Assembly (NCBI GenBank): GCA_944323615.1 | Contig: CALUTG010000002.1 | Location: forward strand, 23,341 to 87,340 | DNA: 64,000 nucleotides | Reading direction: 5' to 3' | Origin: Candidatus Gastranaerophilales bacterium | Lineage (GTDB): Bacteria > Cyanobacteriota > Vampirovibrionia > Gastranaerophilales > Gastranaerophilaceae | Shown: one piece after another, positions 53,801 through 61,052 of the stretch | Position numbering within the stretch: position 1 is the stretch's first letter | Layout of the letters: every line of letters starts with the position of its first letter | Notes under the pieces: model-generated | The model's input: only the letters and a program-made list of their open reading frames with translations | Databases searched by the model: none | What the model was told of the DNA's origin: nothing | Program-made: the position numbers and the translations under genes

Positions 53801-54255
53801 TAACAGCATTTATACCGGATGAGTGGGTCGGTTCTAAAGAGCAAAAAATGATTGAATATAAACGTCTGGCTGATGTTAGAAACGAAACAGAACTGGATTA
53901 TATTGTATCAGAGTGGAAAGACCGATTTTCAAGGATTCCGGACGAAGTAGAAAATTTAATAAAACTGATTAAATTAAGATTACTCGCTACTGAATGCACT
54001 ATAGCATTAATAAGAGAAACTTCTGATAATATAAGAATTTATACACCATTTACGCAGTATGAATGGACTATCTTAAAAAATAACCTCGATAAGGATATAT
54101 TAAGAAGAGTTAAATTCACCATCGCCCCTAAAAGCTGTACCGATGGGAAATCAATCCTTTTAGTAAATAATCAGCATGTTGGATTTGAAGAAATGTTTAA
54201 CATTTTATCAACTTTGTTTTATGATATAAAAAAGACTATGAATATGTATAACTAA
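50896..54255 (+). CDS. mfd: Transcription-repair coupling factor
   Basis: Removes RNA polymerase stalled at lesions and recruits UvrA. Order: UvrB-like domain (residues 1-350), an RNAP-interaction CarD-like domain with '[17 protein letters not shown]' near 445, SF2 translocase with GDVGFGKTE (Walker A), DEEH, '[20 protein letters not shown]', '[41 protein letters not shown]', and a C-terminal TRCF domain. 1,119 residues, normal. The ATG has only a weak CGGAA upstream; a TATAAT lies at 50857-50862. Confidence 0.97.
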   Translation: [1119 protein letters not shown]

Positions 54256-54277
54256 GGTTTATAAGAGGAGTATTTTA

Positions 54278-55387
54278 ATGAAGAAAATTTTAACCTGTGC
54301 TGCTATGTCAGCAGTAATCTTACTTTCCGGATGTACTTTTTTAGGCGGAAATGAAGGTATTGTTAAAGTTAACAACGAAGTTATTACAAAAGCACAATTT
54401 GATAAAGCCTTTGACCAGACTATTGATAAATCAATATTCAAGGCTTTCGGCGGTTCTGATAACTTTGTAAAATCAAGCGACAATATTATGTACAACATTT
54501 ATAAAGACAAGGTTATGAATGAGCTTATTATTAAAACCCTCCTTGATCAGGAAATCGAAAAACGCGGCATAAAAGTAAGCCAGGAAGATATTCAAAATGA
54601 GATGAAATCAGTTATAGATAAAGTAGGCTCCAAGGAAGAATTAAACTCTATTCTGAAACAAAGAGGGATATCTAATGCCGCATTTGCTGAAGATTTAAAA
54701 ACTCAAATTAAAATAAAAAAACTTATTGATTCTATCCAAAAAGTAAATATCTCAGACAGCGATGCTGAAAAATACTACAAATCACATCCTGATGAATTCA
54801 AACACGGAGAACAGGTCAGAGCTTCACATATTCTTATCTCTGCTGATACACTTCAATTAATCAAAGACATTAAATCTAAGAATCCGAATATTTCTACTGA
54901 TGAATTAAATAAAAAAGTTGATCAGGTTCTTGCTGAACAAAAAGCAAAGGCAGAAGCTGTGTTAGCGGAAGTAAAAGCTAATCCGGATGATTTTGCTAAA
55001 ATTGCACAGAAAAAATCCGACGATAAAGCAAGCGGAGAAAGAGGCGGTGAACTCGGATTCTTCACCAAAGAAGCAATGGTTCCTGAATTCGCTAAAGCCG
55101 CATTTGAAATGAAACCTAATACAATTTCAGAAACTCTAGTTAAATCACCATACGGTTACCACATCATAAAAGTTACGGATAGAACGGAAGCCGGTACAAC
55201 CCCTTATGACAAGGTAAAAGATGAAATAAAATTTGTTCTTACAACTCAAAAACAGATTGAAATACTCAAAAACCTGACCCAAGGTTTGATGAAGAGTGCT
55301 AAAATTGAATACCTTGATGAGTCATTTAAGCCTGGAACAAATATGGTAAAACAGGCTGCAGACGAAGAAAAGACAGAAAAGAAATAA
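54278..55387 (+). CDS. PrsA/SurA-like peptidyl-prolyl isomerase lipoprotein
   Basis: A 369-residue foldase. A lipoprotein signal ends in LLSGC (Cys 19 is the lipidated residue). A SurA-N-like helical region follows, then one parvulin domain (about 176-305: 'EQVRASHILISADTL', 'GGELGFFTKEAMVPEFAKAAFEMKPNTISETLVKSPYGYHIIKV'), then a charged tail. It helps fold exported proteins in the periplasm. The SD is AGAGGAG. A strong terminator follows at 55406-55435. Confidence 0.92.
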   Translation: MKKILTCAAMSAVILLSGCTFLGGNEGIVKVNNEVITKAQFDKAFDQTIDKSIFKAFGGSDNFVKSSDNIMYNIYKDKVMNELIIKTLLDQEIEKRGIKVSQEDIQNEMKSVIDKVGSKEELNSILKQRGISNAAFAEDLKTQIKIKKLIDSIQKVNISDSDAEKYYKSHPDEFKHGEQVRASHILISADTLQLIKDIKSKNPNISTDELNKKVDQVLAEQKAKAEAVLAEVKANPDDFAKIAQKKSDDKASGERGGELGFFTKEAMVPEFAKAAFEMKPNTISETLVKSPYGYHIIKVTDRTEAGTTPYDKVKDEIKFVLTTQKQIEILKNLTQGLMKSAKIEYLDESFKPGTNMVKQAADEEKTEKK

Positions 55388-55405
55388 GAAAATCAAATTC
55401 TAGAA

Positions 55406-55435
55406 AAGGACGGGGACTATTTAACCCGTCCTTTT
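55406..55435 (+). terminator. Intrinsic terminator after the PrsA-like gene
   Basis: AAGGACGGG (55406-55414), ten-base loop, CCCGTCCTT (55425-55433) and a run of four Ts. Confidence 0.85.
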
Positions 55436-55464
55436 ATATTAACATTTTTTTACAGTACGGTTTT

Positions 55465-55492
55465 TTGATTACATGGTATAATTTGGTATAAT
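55465..55492 (+). promoter_or_regulatory. Promoter region of ssb with two tandem -10 boxes
   Basis: TGGTATAAT occurs twice, hexamers at 55477-55482 and 55487-55492, ten bases apart. TTGATT (55465-55470) is 16 bases before the second. Each has TG before the hexamer. AAGGAG precedes the ATG. Confidence 0.55.
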
Positions 55493-55514
55493 GTAATTTT
55501 ATAAGGAGAATTTA

Positions 55515-55841
55515 ATGAACACTGCAACAATTATTGGAAGAGCCGGACAGGATGCAGAAATCAGATATTTTGAATCCGGAAAAGTTAAAACCACATTCTC
55601 ACTTGCTGTAGGGCGCTGGGATTCCAAAACAAAAGAAGAAGTGACTGATTGGTATAATATTGAAGTCTGGGATAAACAGGCCGAATTTGCCGGTGAATAC
55701 ATTAAAAAAGGCCGCCAAGTTGTTGTAGACGGCAGAATCTCTATTAGCAAATGGACAGACCAAACCGGAGAAGAAAAAGAACGATTCTTAATTGTAGCAA
55801 ATAATGTAAGATTATTAGGTTCAAAAAGAGACGCTGAATAA
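55515..55841 (+). CDS. ssb: Single-stranded DNA-binding protein without acidic tail
   Basis: A 108-residue OB-fold protein: 'MNTATIIGRAGQDAEIRYFESGKVKTTFSLAVGR', 'TDWYNIEVWDKQAEFAGEYIKKGRQVVVDGRISI', 'RFLIVANNVRLLG'. It ends right after the OB fold. The usual linker and acidic DDDIPF-type tip, which binds partner proteins, are missing. That is known from cyanobacterial-type SSBs; a second SSB might also exist elsewhere. The stop overlaps the next ATG by one base, so ssb is joined to the acid-sugar genes. Confidence 0.92.
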   Translation: MNTATIIGRAGQDAEIRYFESGKVKTTFSLAVGRWDSKTKEEVTDWYNIEVWDKQAEFAGEYIKKGRQVVVDGRISISKWTDQTGEEKERFLIVANNVRLLGSKRDAE

Positions 55842-57157
55842 TGATTTTTTCTGATTTAGTAGGAATAATTGCTGATGATTTAACAGGAGCCAATGATACG
55901 GCGCTCCAATTTCACATAAAAGGCGCCAGCACGAAGATTCTTCTTGACAGTGACTGCACTCCAAAAGTGAAAGCCGGAACGGAAGTTTGGGCACTCTCAA
56001 GCGAGTCAAGGAATGTAAGCCCTAAAGAAGCAATCGCAAGAGTTGAAAAGGCTGTGCGTACTTTTACAGAGAATTTTTCTTTTGATTATTACTACAAAAA
56101 GATAGATTCGACCTTAAGAGGACATATTGCTCCTGAAACTCTCACTATGATAAACATCCTCGGATATGATGCCGCGATTATCATTCCGGCATTTCCACAG
56201 GAAGGAAGAATTACAGTAGGAGGCTATCACCTGTTAAAAGGAACTCCTATCGGAAGAACTGAGATTGCAAGAGATCCGCTCTCGCCAATTAATGAATCTC
56301 ATGTTCCGACTCTTCTTCAATCACAGCTTGATGAATCAGAGAGATGTATTGTTGGAACTATTGATTTAAGAACAGTTATGAACGGAGCGGGACCTGTTCT
56401 TATAAGGATTAATGAACTGATAAAAGCCGGCAAAAAACTTATTGTTGCTGATGCAAGTTCAATTACGGATATTGAACAAATTGCACTTGCAATATCGAAA
56501 TGCGAGAAGAAGCTGCTCCCTGCAGGAACTGCTGCCGGAGCACAAGTTCTTGCTAAGTACTGGCTTGCCGGAATTGAAAAAGAGGAAGTAAATGTTTCCA
56601 CAGGAAAACTTCCTAAATTAATTATCTCCGGAACTGCTAATCAAATTACAGCAAGCCAGATACAAAAGCTTGAACAATCTGATGATTATGATAATGTAAA
56701 CTTTATTCCGTTAGATACTAAAACCATCCTTGAAGGGATTAAAAACGGAGTCAGCGAAGAGTTAGTTAATAGAATTATCACAAACCTTACCGGCAACGTA
56801 ATAGTTTGTGTACACACATCAAATCTAATCGCAAACTTTGACGGTTTTTCCGACGATTCATTCAATGCAGAATTAACAAAAGAAAAACTCAGCGGAATGA
56901 TAACTGATTATCTTGCAGAATTAACAAAAAAAATTACGGAAAGAATTGAAGTTATTTTGATAACTCTGGGCGGAGAAACTTCATACAAATGCTGCAAAGC
57001 AATTAATTCTAATGAGCTCCAGCTCATAGACGAAGTTGCATCTGCAATTTCTATTTGCTCGGATCTTAACAGAAAGTGGATAATAACAAAATCCGGCAAT
57101 TTAGGTAATACAAACACTTTGATTGAAATTTTAAACTATTTAACGCATCATGAATAA
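55841..57157 (+). CDS. Four-carbon acid sugar kinase (DUF1537)
   Basis: A 438-residue kinase of the OtnK/DtnK/PdxK2-type family. N-terminal domain: 'VGIIADDLTGANDTALQFHIKG' and 'YYKKIDSTLRGHIAPE'; C-terminal domain: 'LGGETSYKCCKAI' and 'TKSGNLGNTNTLIEIL'. Members phosphorylate D-erythronate, D-threonate or similar acids. It starts at the ATG that shares an A with the ssb stop and overlaps the next gene by eight bases. Paired with a PdxA-type dehydrogenase, it fits acid sugar catabolism. Confidence 0.88.
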   Translation: MIFSDLVGIIADDLTGANDTALQFHIKGASTKILLDSDCTPKVKAGTEVWALSSESRNVSPKEAIARVEKAVRTFTENFSFDYYYKKIDSTLRGHIAPETLTMINILGYDAAIIIPAFPQEGRITVGGYHLLKGTPIGRTEIARDPLSPINESHVPTLLQSQLDESERCIVGTIDLRTVMNGAGPVLIRINELIKAGKKLIVADASSITDIEQIALAISKCEKKLLPAGTAAGAQVLAKYWLAGIEKEEVNVSTGKLPKLIISGTANQITASQIQKLEQSDDYDNVNFIPLDTKTILEGIKNGVSEELVNRIITNLTGNVIVCVHTSNLIANFDGFSDDSFNAELTKEKLSGMITDYLAELTKKITERIEVILITLGGETSYKCCKAINSNELQLIDEVASAISICSDLNRKWIITKSGNLGNTNTLIEILNYLTHHE

Positions 57158-58079
57158 TTACTCGGAAAAAATTGCAATAACAACCGGAGATCCAAACGGA
57201 ATCGGAGCTGAAATTACTATTAAAGCTTTGAACTTACTGAACTTGCCGCCAAGAGAAATTGTTATAATCTCTAATTCTAAGGTGCTTAATACTTACGGAA
57301 AGCTTGAAAATAATTACGAAATCATAGATATTGACTATCAGGAAAAGGTTGAACCGGGAGTTATTTCGGCTTCCGCGGGAGATTTTGCATTCAGAGCAAT
57401 AGAAAAAGCTTGTGAAATTAAGCCAAAATTTATTGTAACAGCTCCGACATCAAAAGAAGCAATGCATCTTGCGGAACACAAATTTAACGGGCAAACAGAA
57501 GTTTTGGAGCATTTTCTGGCTCACAACGGACAAAAGGCTGAAATGCTGTTTGTATCAAAAGATTTCCGAGTGTTACTTCTTACAAGGCATTGCGCTCTAA
57601 AGGAAGTTAATATTACCCAAGAGCTCTTAATTGAAAAAACGGAGAGATTAAGAAGCTATTTTCAGAATAAATTATTTATGAAAAAACCTTCTTTTGCGCT
57701 CTGCGCACTTAACCCTCATGCCGGAGAACACGGTATTATAGGAAGAGAGGAAGAAGAGGTTATGATTCCTGCAGTAGAAGCTCTTAGAAAACGAGGGATA
57801 AATATTACAAATCCTCTGCCTGCGGATACTTTATTTATTAGCGGAGTGCAAAACTACTTAAAGGGTGAAAAATCACCTTATGACTGCTATATTGCCTGCT
57901 ATCACGACCAGGGCTTAATCCCGATAAAAGCTGCCGCATCAGAAAAAACAGTCAATATGACAATAGGGCTTGATATTATAAGAACTTCACCAAGCCACGG
58001 CACAGCCTTCGGTATAGCAGGCAAAAACATTGCGAATCCTGAATCAATGATAGAAGCTATTAAGGCTTGTGTGTATTAA
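57150..58079 (+). CDS. PdxA-family 4-hydroxythreonine-4-phosphate dehydrogenase (PdxA2-type)
   Basis: A 309-residue NAD-dependent dehydrogenase: 'AITTGDPNGIGAEITIKAL', 'TAPTSKEAMHLAEHKFNGQTEVLEHFL', 'LTRHCALKEVN', 'CALNPHAGEHGIIG' and 'IACYHDQGLIPIKA' give the substrate and zinc-binding residues. PdxA proper works in PLP synthesis, but a gene fused in an operon with a DUF1537 kinase usually encodes PdxA2, acting on 4-phospho-D-erythronate or threonate. Which applies here cannot be proven. The 3' end overlaps mtnA convergently by 20 bases. Confidence 0.88.
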   Translation: MNNYSEKIAITTGDPNGIGAEITIKALNLLNLPPREIVIISNSKVLNTYGKLENNYEIIDIDYQEKVEPGVISASAGDFAFRAIEKACEIKPKFIVTAPTSKEAMHLAEHKFNGQTEVLEHFLAHNGQKAEMLFVSKDFRVLLLTRHCALKEVNITQELLIEKTERLRSYFQNKLFMKKPSFALCALNPHAGEHGIIGREEEEVMIPAVEALRKRGINITNPLPADTLFISGVQNYLKGEKSPYDCYIACYHDQGLIPIKAAASEKTVNMTIGLDIIRTSPSHGTAFGIAGKNIANPESMIEAIKACVY

Positions 58080-59124
58080 AAGCTTCCGCAATAGATTCAT
58101 TGTAATCTGGTCTTAAAATACCTTTTTCGGTAATAATCCCTGCAATCAACTCATGCGGAGTCACGTCAAATCCCGGATTTATAATATTTACACCTTCCGC
58201 ACAAATTCTTTTACCGTTTATATGAGTAACTTCTTCGTGAGAACGCTCTTCTATAGGTATTTCATCACCAGTTTTAATAGAGGTATCAATTGTCGATAAT
58301 GGTGCTGCAATATAGAAAGGTATATTGTGATATTTAGCCGCTATTGCTACAGTGTAAGTACCTATTTTATTTGCGGTATCACCATTCGCAGCGATTCTGT
58401 CTGCCCCTACTACAACCATATCTATCATACCTTTTTTCATAAAGTATGAACACATACCATCTGTGATAAGCGTAACAGGAATTCCATCCATAGCAAGCTC
58501 AAAAGTTGTTATCCTTGCACCTTGCTGACGAGGACGGGTTTCATCTGCAAAGACTTTTATTGTGTTATCCTTTGCAAAAGCCGATCTTACAACCCCGAGT
58601 GCCGTACCATACCCAACCGTAGCTAATGCCCCTGCGTTACAGTGAGTCAGAATCGTTGCACCTTTAGGAACAACTTCTGCACCAAAATCACCGATTTTTT
58701 TGTTTATTTCAATATCTTCATCTTCAAGTTTTATGGCATTAGATTTCAATTCTTCGACAATACCACTGATATCGGATTTAGAGTTTTTAATAATATCTAT
58801 CTGTTTATTAACCGCCCACATTAAGTTAACAGCTGTAGGTCTGGATGTTTTCATATATTCAGCTTTATCAAGAAGCCAGTTAATAAACTCATCTCTGTTT
58901 GAGAATTTCTCAGCCCCTTCCTGAGCAAAAAGGACAATCCCGTGAGCACCGGCAACACCTATTGCAGGAGCCCCGCGAACAATCATATCTCTGATTGCGT
59001 GAAACATATCCGCTCCGGTTGTAATATTTACAAACTTATATTCATACGGTACAACAGTTTGATCTACCATTCTCGAATAATTATCAATCCATTCTATTGT
59101 TTTTATTTTTGATTTAAATTCCAT
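58060..59124 (-). CDS. mtnA: Methylthioribose-1-phosphate isomerase
   Basis: Isomerises 5-methylthioribose-1-phosphate to the ribulose form in methionine salvage. Family marks: 'MIVRGAPAIGVAGAHGI', the catalytic Cys in 'ILTHCNAGALATVGYGTALG', 'ADETRPRQQGARITTFEL' and 'VVGADRIAANGDTANKIGTY' with the catalytic Asp. 354 residues from the ATG at 59124, which has GGAGA and seven bases; the frame extends to 59136. The other mtn genes are not nearby. Confidence 0.96.
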   Translation of the reverse strand: MEFKSKIKTIEWIDNYSRMVDQTVVPYEYKFVNITTGADMFHAIRDMIVRGAPAIGVAGAHGIVLFAQEGAEKFSNRDEFINWLLDKAEYMKTSRPTAVNLMWAVNKQIDIIKNSKSDISGIVEELKSNAIKLEDEDIEINKKIGDFGAEVVPKGATILTHCNAGALATVGYGTALGVVRSAFAKDNTIKVFADETRPRQQGARITTFELAMDGIPVTLITDGMCSYFMKKGMIDMVVVGADRIAANGDTANKIGTYTVAIAAKYHNIPFYIAAPLSTIDTSIKTGDEIPIEERSHEEVTHINGKRICAEGVNIINPGFDVTPHELIAGIITEKGILRPDYNESIAEAFNTHKP

Positions 59125-59146
59125 CACTTTCTCCAATTACATCAAT

Positions 59147-59173
59147 AAAAAGACCAGAACTTTCCATTGGTCT
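59147..59173 (-). terminator. Intrinsic terminator of the leuC operon
   Basis: On the minus strand AGACCA (59168-59173), an eleven-base loop and TGGTCT (59151-59156) followed by a T run. It lies after the stop of the 59218-59703 gene and before the mtnA start. Confidence 0.6.
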
Positions 59174-59217
59174 ACTCCACATTTCCTTCTTTACATTCCT
59201 CCCCCTTGCATTTACCC

Positions 59218-59703
59218 CTATTTTATTTCAAAATCAACGCTGGTATTTTCGTCAGGTTTTTTCTTAATACCGGTTATAAGCTCGTATACATAAACAGTTA
59301 CAAGTCCTGTGAAAGCATTAAACATAGCACTTATTCCCGCCATAAGAATCATTAAAAGAATCATCACAACAACGGAGCCGAAGCTTGTCATAAAGAATCT
59401 TAAGAAGCCTTGTGTATAAGAAGGGAATAACCAGCCAAGAAGCATACTTATAGGGGCGTACACAACAGAAAAAGCAATAAAGGATACAAACCCTATAACC
59501 GCACCAAATATGCAGCCTTCACGTATACTAATAAGCCCTATAAGCTCGTTTTGTTTAAGATAAACAATTACAAAAGCTGAAAGACATACTATTAATATCA
59601 AAAAACTAAACAGACTTAAGTAAGGAACAATGGTTACCAGACCCAGAATAACGCCAGCAAAGGCGCTTAATATAGATAATTGTTTTAGTAGCAATAAATT
59701 CAT
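59218..59703 (-). CDS. Four-helix membrane protein, function unknown
   Basis: A 161-residue, strongly hydrophobic protein with four likely membrane helices (about residues 10-30, 32-50, 64-84 and 100-135 in one or two passes) and a charged C-terminal tail (GIKKKPDENTSVDFEIK) on the cytoplasmic side. No family recognised; the layout recalls DUF4199-like proteins. It starts ten bases after the leuC stop with AAGGAGG upstream, so it is co-transcribed with leuC. The terminator 45 bases after its stop ends the unit. Confidence 0.75.
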   Translation of the reverse strand: MNLLLLKQLSILSAFAGVILGLVTIVPYLSLFSFLILIVCLSAFVIVYLKQNELIGLISIREGCIFGAVIGFVSFIAFSVVYAPISMLLGWLFPSYTQGFLRFFMTSFGSVVVMILLMILMAGISAMFNAFTGLVTVYVYELITGIKKKPDENTSVDFEIK

Positions 59704-59713
59704 AAATTCCTCC

Positions 59714-60955
59714 TTAAGATGCGGAAATATAACCTCTTAATGCCGTGTATGCGGCCACATACGGCGAAGCAAGGTAAATAAAACCTTTTGTATTCCCCAT
59801 TCTGCCTTGAAAGTTTCTGTTCTGAGTGGCAAGACAAACCTCCCCGTCCCCGAGAATTCCGGCATGGACACCTACACAAGGCCCGCATCCCGGAGGCAGA
59901 ACAGAAGCATTTGCATCCACAAAAATATCTATCAACCCTTCCTGAAGAGCCTGCTTGTACACATCTTTTGAGGCAGGACAGATAAGGGTTCTGACATCCG
60001 GATGAACAGTCTTGCCTTTTAAGATATCCGCAACAGTTCTTAAATCTTCAATTCTTCCGTTTGTACAGGTTCCTATATAAACTTGATTAACCTTTACATG
60101 GTTTAACGCATTAACATCTTTGGTGTTATCCACAGTATGAGGACAGGAAACCGTATGCGGAATATCTTCCGCATTAATTTCAATAACTCTTTCATAAACA
60201 GCATCGCTGTCCGGAAGTATTTGTCTGAATTTATCCTCGCGGCCTCTTTGACATAAAAACTCTTTTGTTTTTTCATCAGCCACAAACAGTCCGCACTTTG
60301 CACCGGCTTCTACTGCCATATTTGCAAGAGTAAAGCGTTCGGACATTGTCATATTTTCTATTGTGTTCCCTGTAAATTCAAGAGCTTTATAAGTGGCACC
60401 GTCTGCACCAATCATTCCGATAAGGTAAAGCATTAAGTCTTTAGAACAAATTCCCGGTTTAAATTTACCGTTTACAACAATCTTAAATGTCGCAGGAACT
60501 TTTAACCAGGTTTTACCTAAAGCCATAGCAACAGCAATATCAGTAGATCCCATGCCGGTTGCAAAAGCGCCTAAAGCACCTGATGTACAAGTATGAGAAT
60601 CAGCCCCTACAAGAACTTCTCCCGGATTAACAAATGCTTCAATTAATCTCTGGTGGCAGACACCGGCTCCTACATCGGATAAAACAGCTCCATAGTCTTT
60701 TGAAAACTCTCTTAAAACCATATGAGTATTAGATAACTCTTTTCGCGGACTCGGAGAAGCATGGTCAATAAACAAAATAGTTCTTTCAGGATTATTGAGT
60801 TTATCCTTTCCGAGCTTTTTAAATTCCTGAACCGTTAACGGCCCTGTACCGTCCTGCACTGCAGTTACATCAACTTTTGATATAACGAGTTCTCCCGCGT
60901 GTACAGTTTTTCCGGCATGTTCCGATATAATTTTTTCGACAAGAGTTAATCCCAT
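59714..60955 (-). CDS. leuC: 3-isopropylmalate dehydratase large subunit (aconitase family)
   Basis: A 413-residue [4Fe-4S] dehydratase. The three cluster cysteines are visible: 'YIGTCTNGRIEDL' and 'PPGCGPCVGVHAG'. 'IFIDHASPSPRKELSNTH' and 'GADSHTCTSGALGAFATGMGSTDIAVAMALGKTW' match the LeuC2/HacA group. It should isomerise 2-isopropylmalate in leucine synthesis but needs a small subunit (LeuD); none is next to it, where a membrane-protein gene follows instead. The ATG at 60955 is preceded by GGGAGAGGG; the frame extends to 60973. A homoaconitase-like substrate cannot be excluded. Confidence 0.92.
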   Translation of the reverse strand: MGLTLVEKIISEHAGKTVHAGELVISKVDVTAVQDGTGPLTVQEFKKLGKDKLNNPERTILFIDHASPSPRKELSNTHMVLREFSKDYGAVLSDVGAGVCHQRLIEAFVNPGEVLVGADSHTCTSGALGAFATGMGSTDIAVAMALGKTWLKVPATFKIVVNGKFKPGICSKDLMLYLIGMIGADGATYKALEFTGNTIENMTMSERFTLANMAVEAGAKCGLFVADEKTKEFLCQRGREDKFRQILPDSDAVYERVIEINAEDIPHTVSCPHTVDNTKDVNALNHVKVNQVYIGTCTNGRIEDLRTVADILKGKTVHPDVRTLICPASKDVYKQALQEGLIDIFVDANASVLPPGCGPCVGVHAGILGDGEVCLATQNRNFQGRMGNTKGFIYLASPYVAAYTALRGYISAS

Positions 60956-61052
60956 ATTATTACCCTCTCCCAATATGGTTTTATATGCTTATTTTACCAC
61001 ACATTTTTTTATATTAAAATATTAATTAAGGTTTTTATTGGGAGGGAGATTA

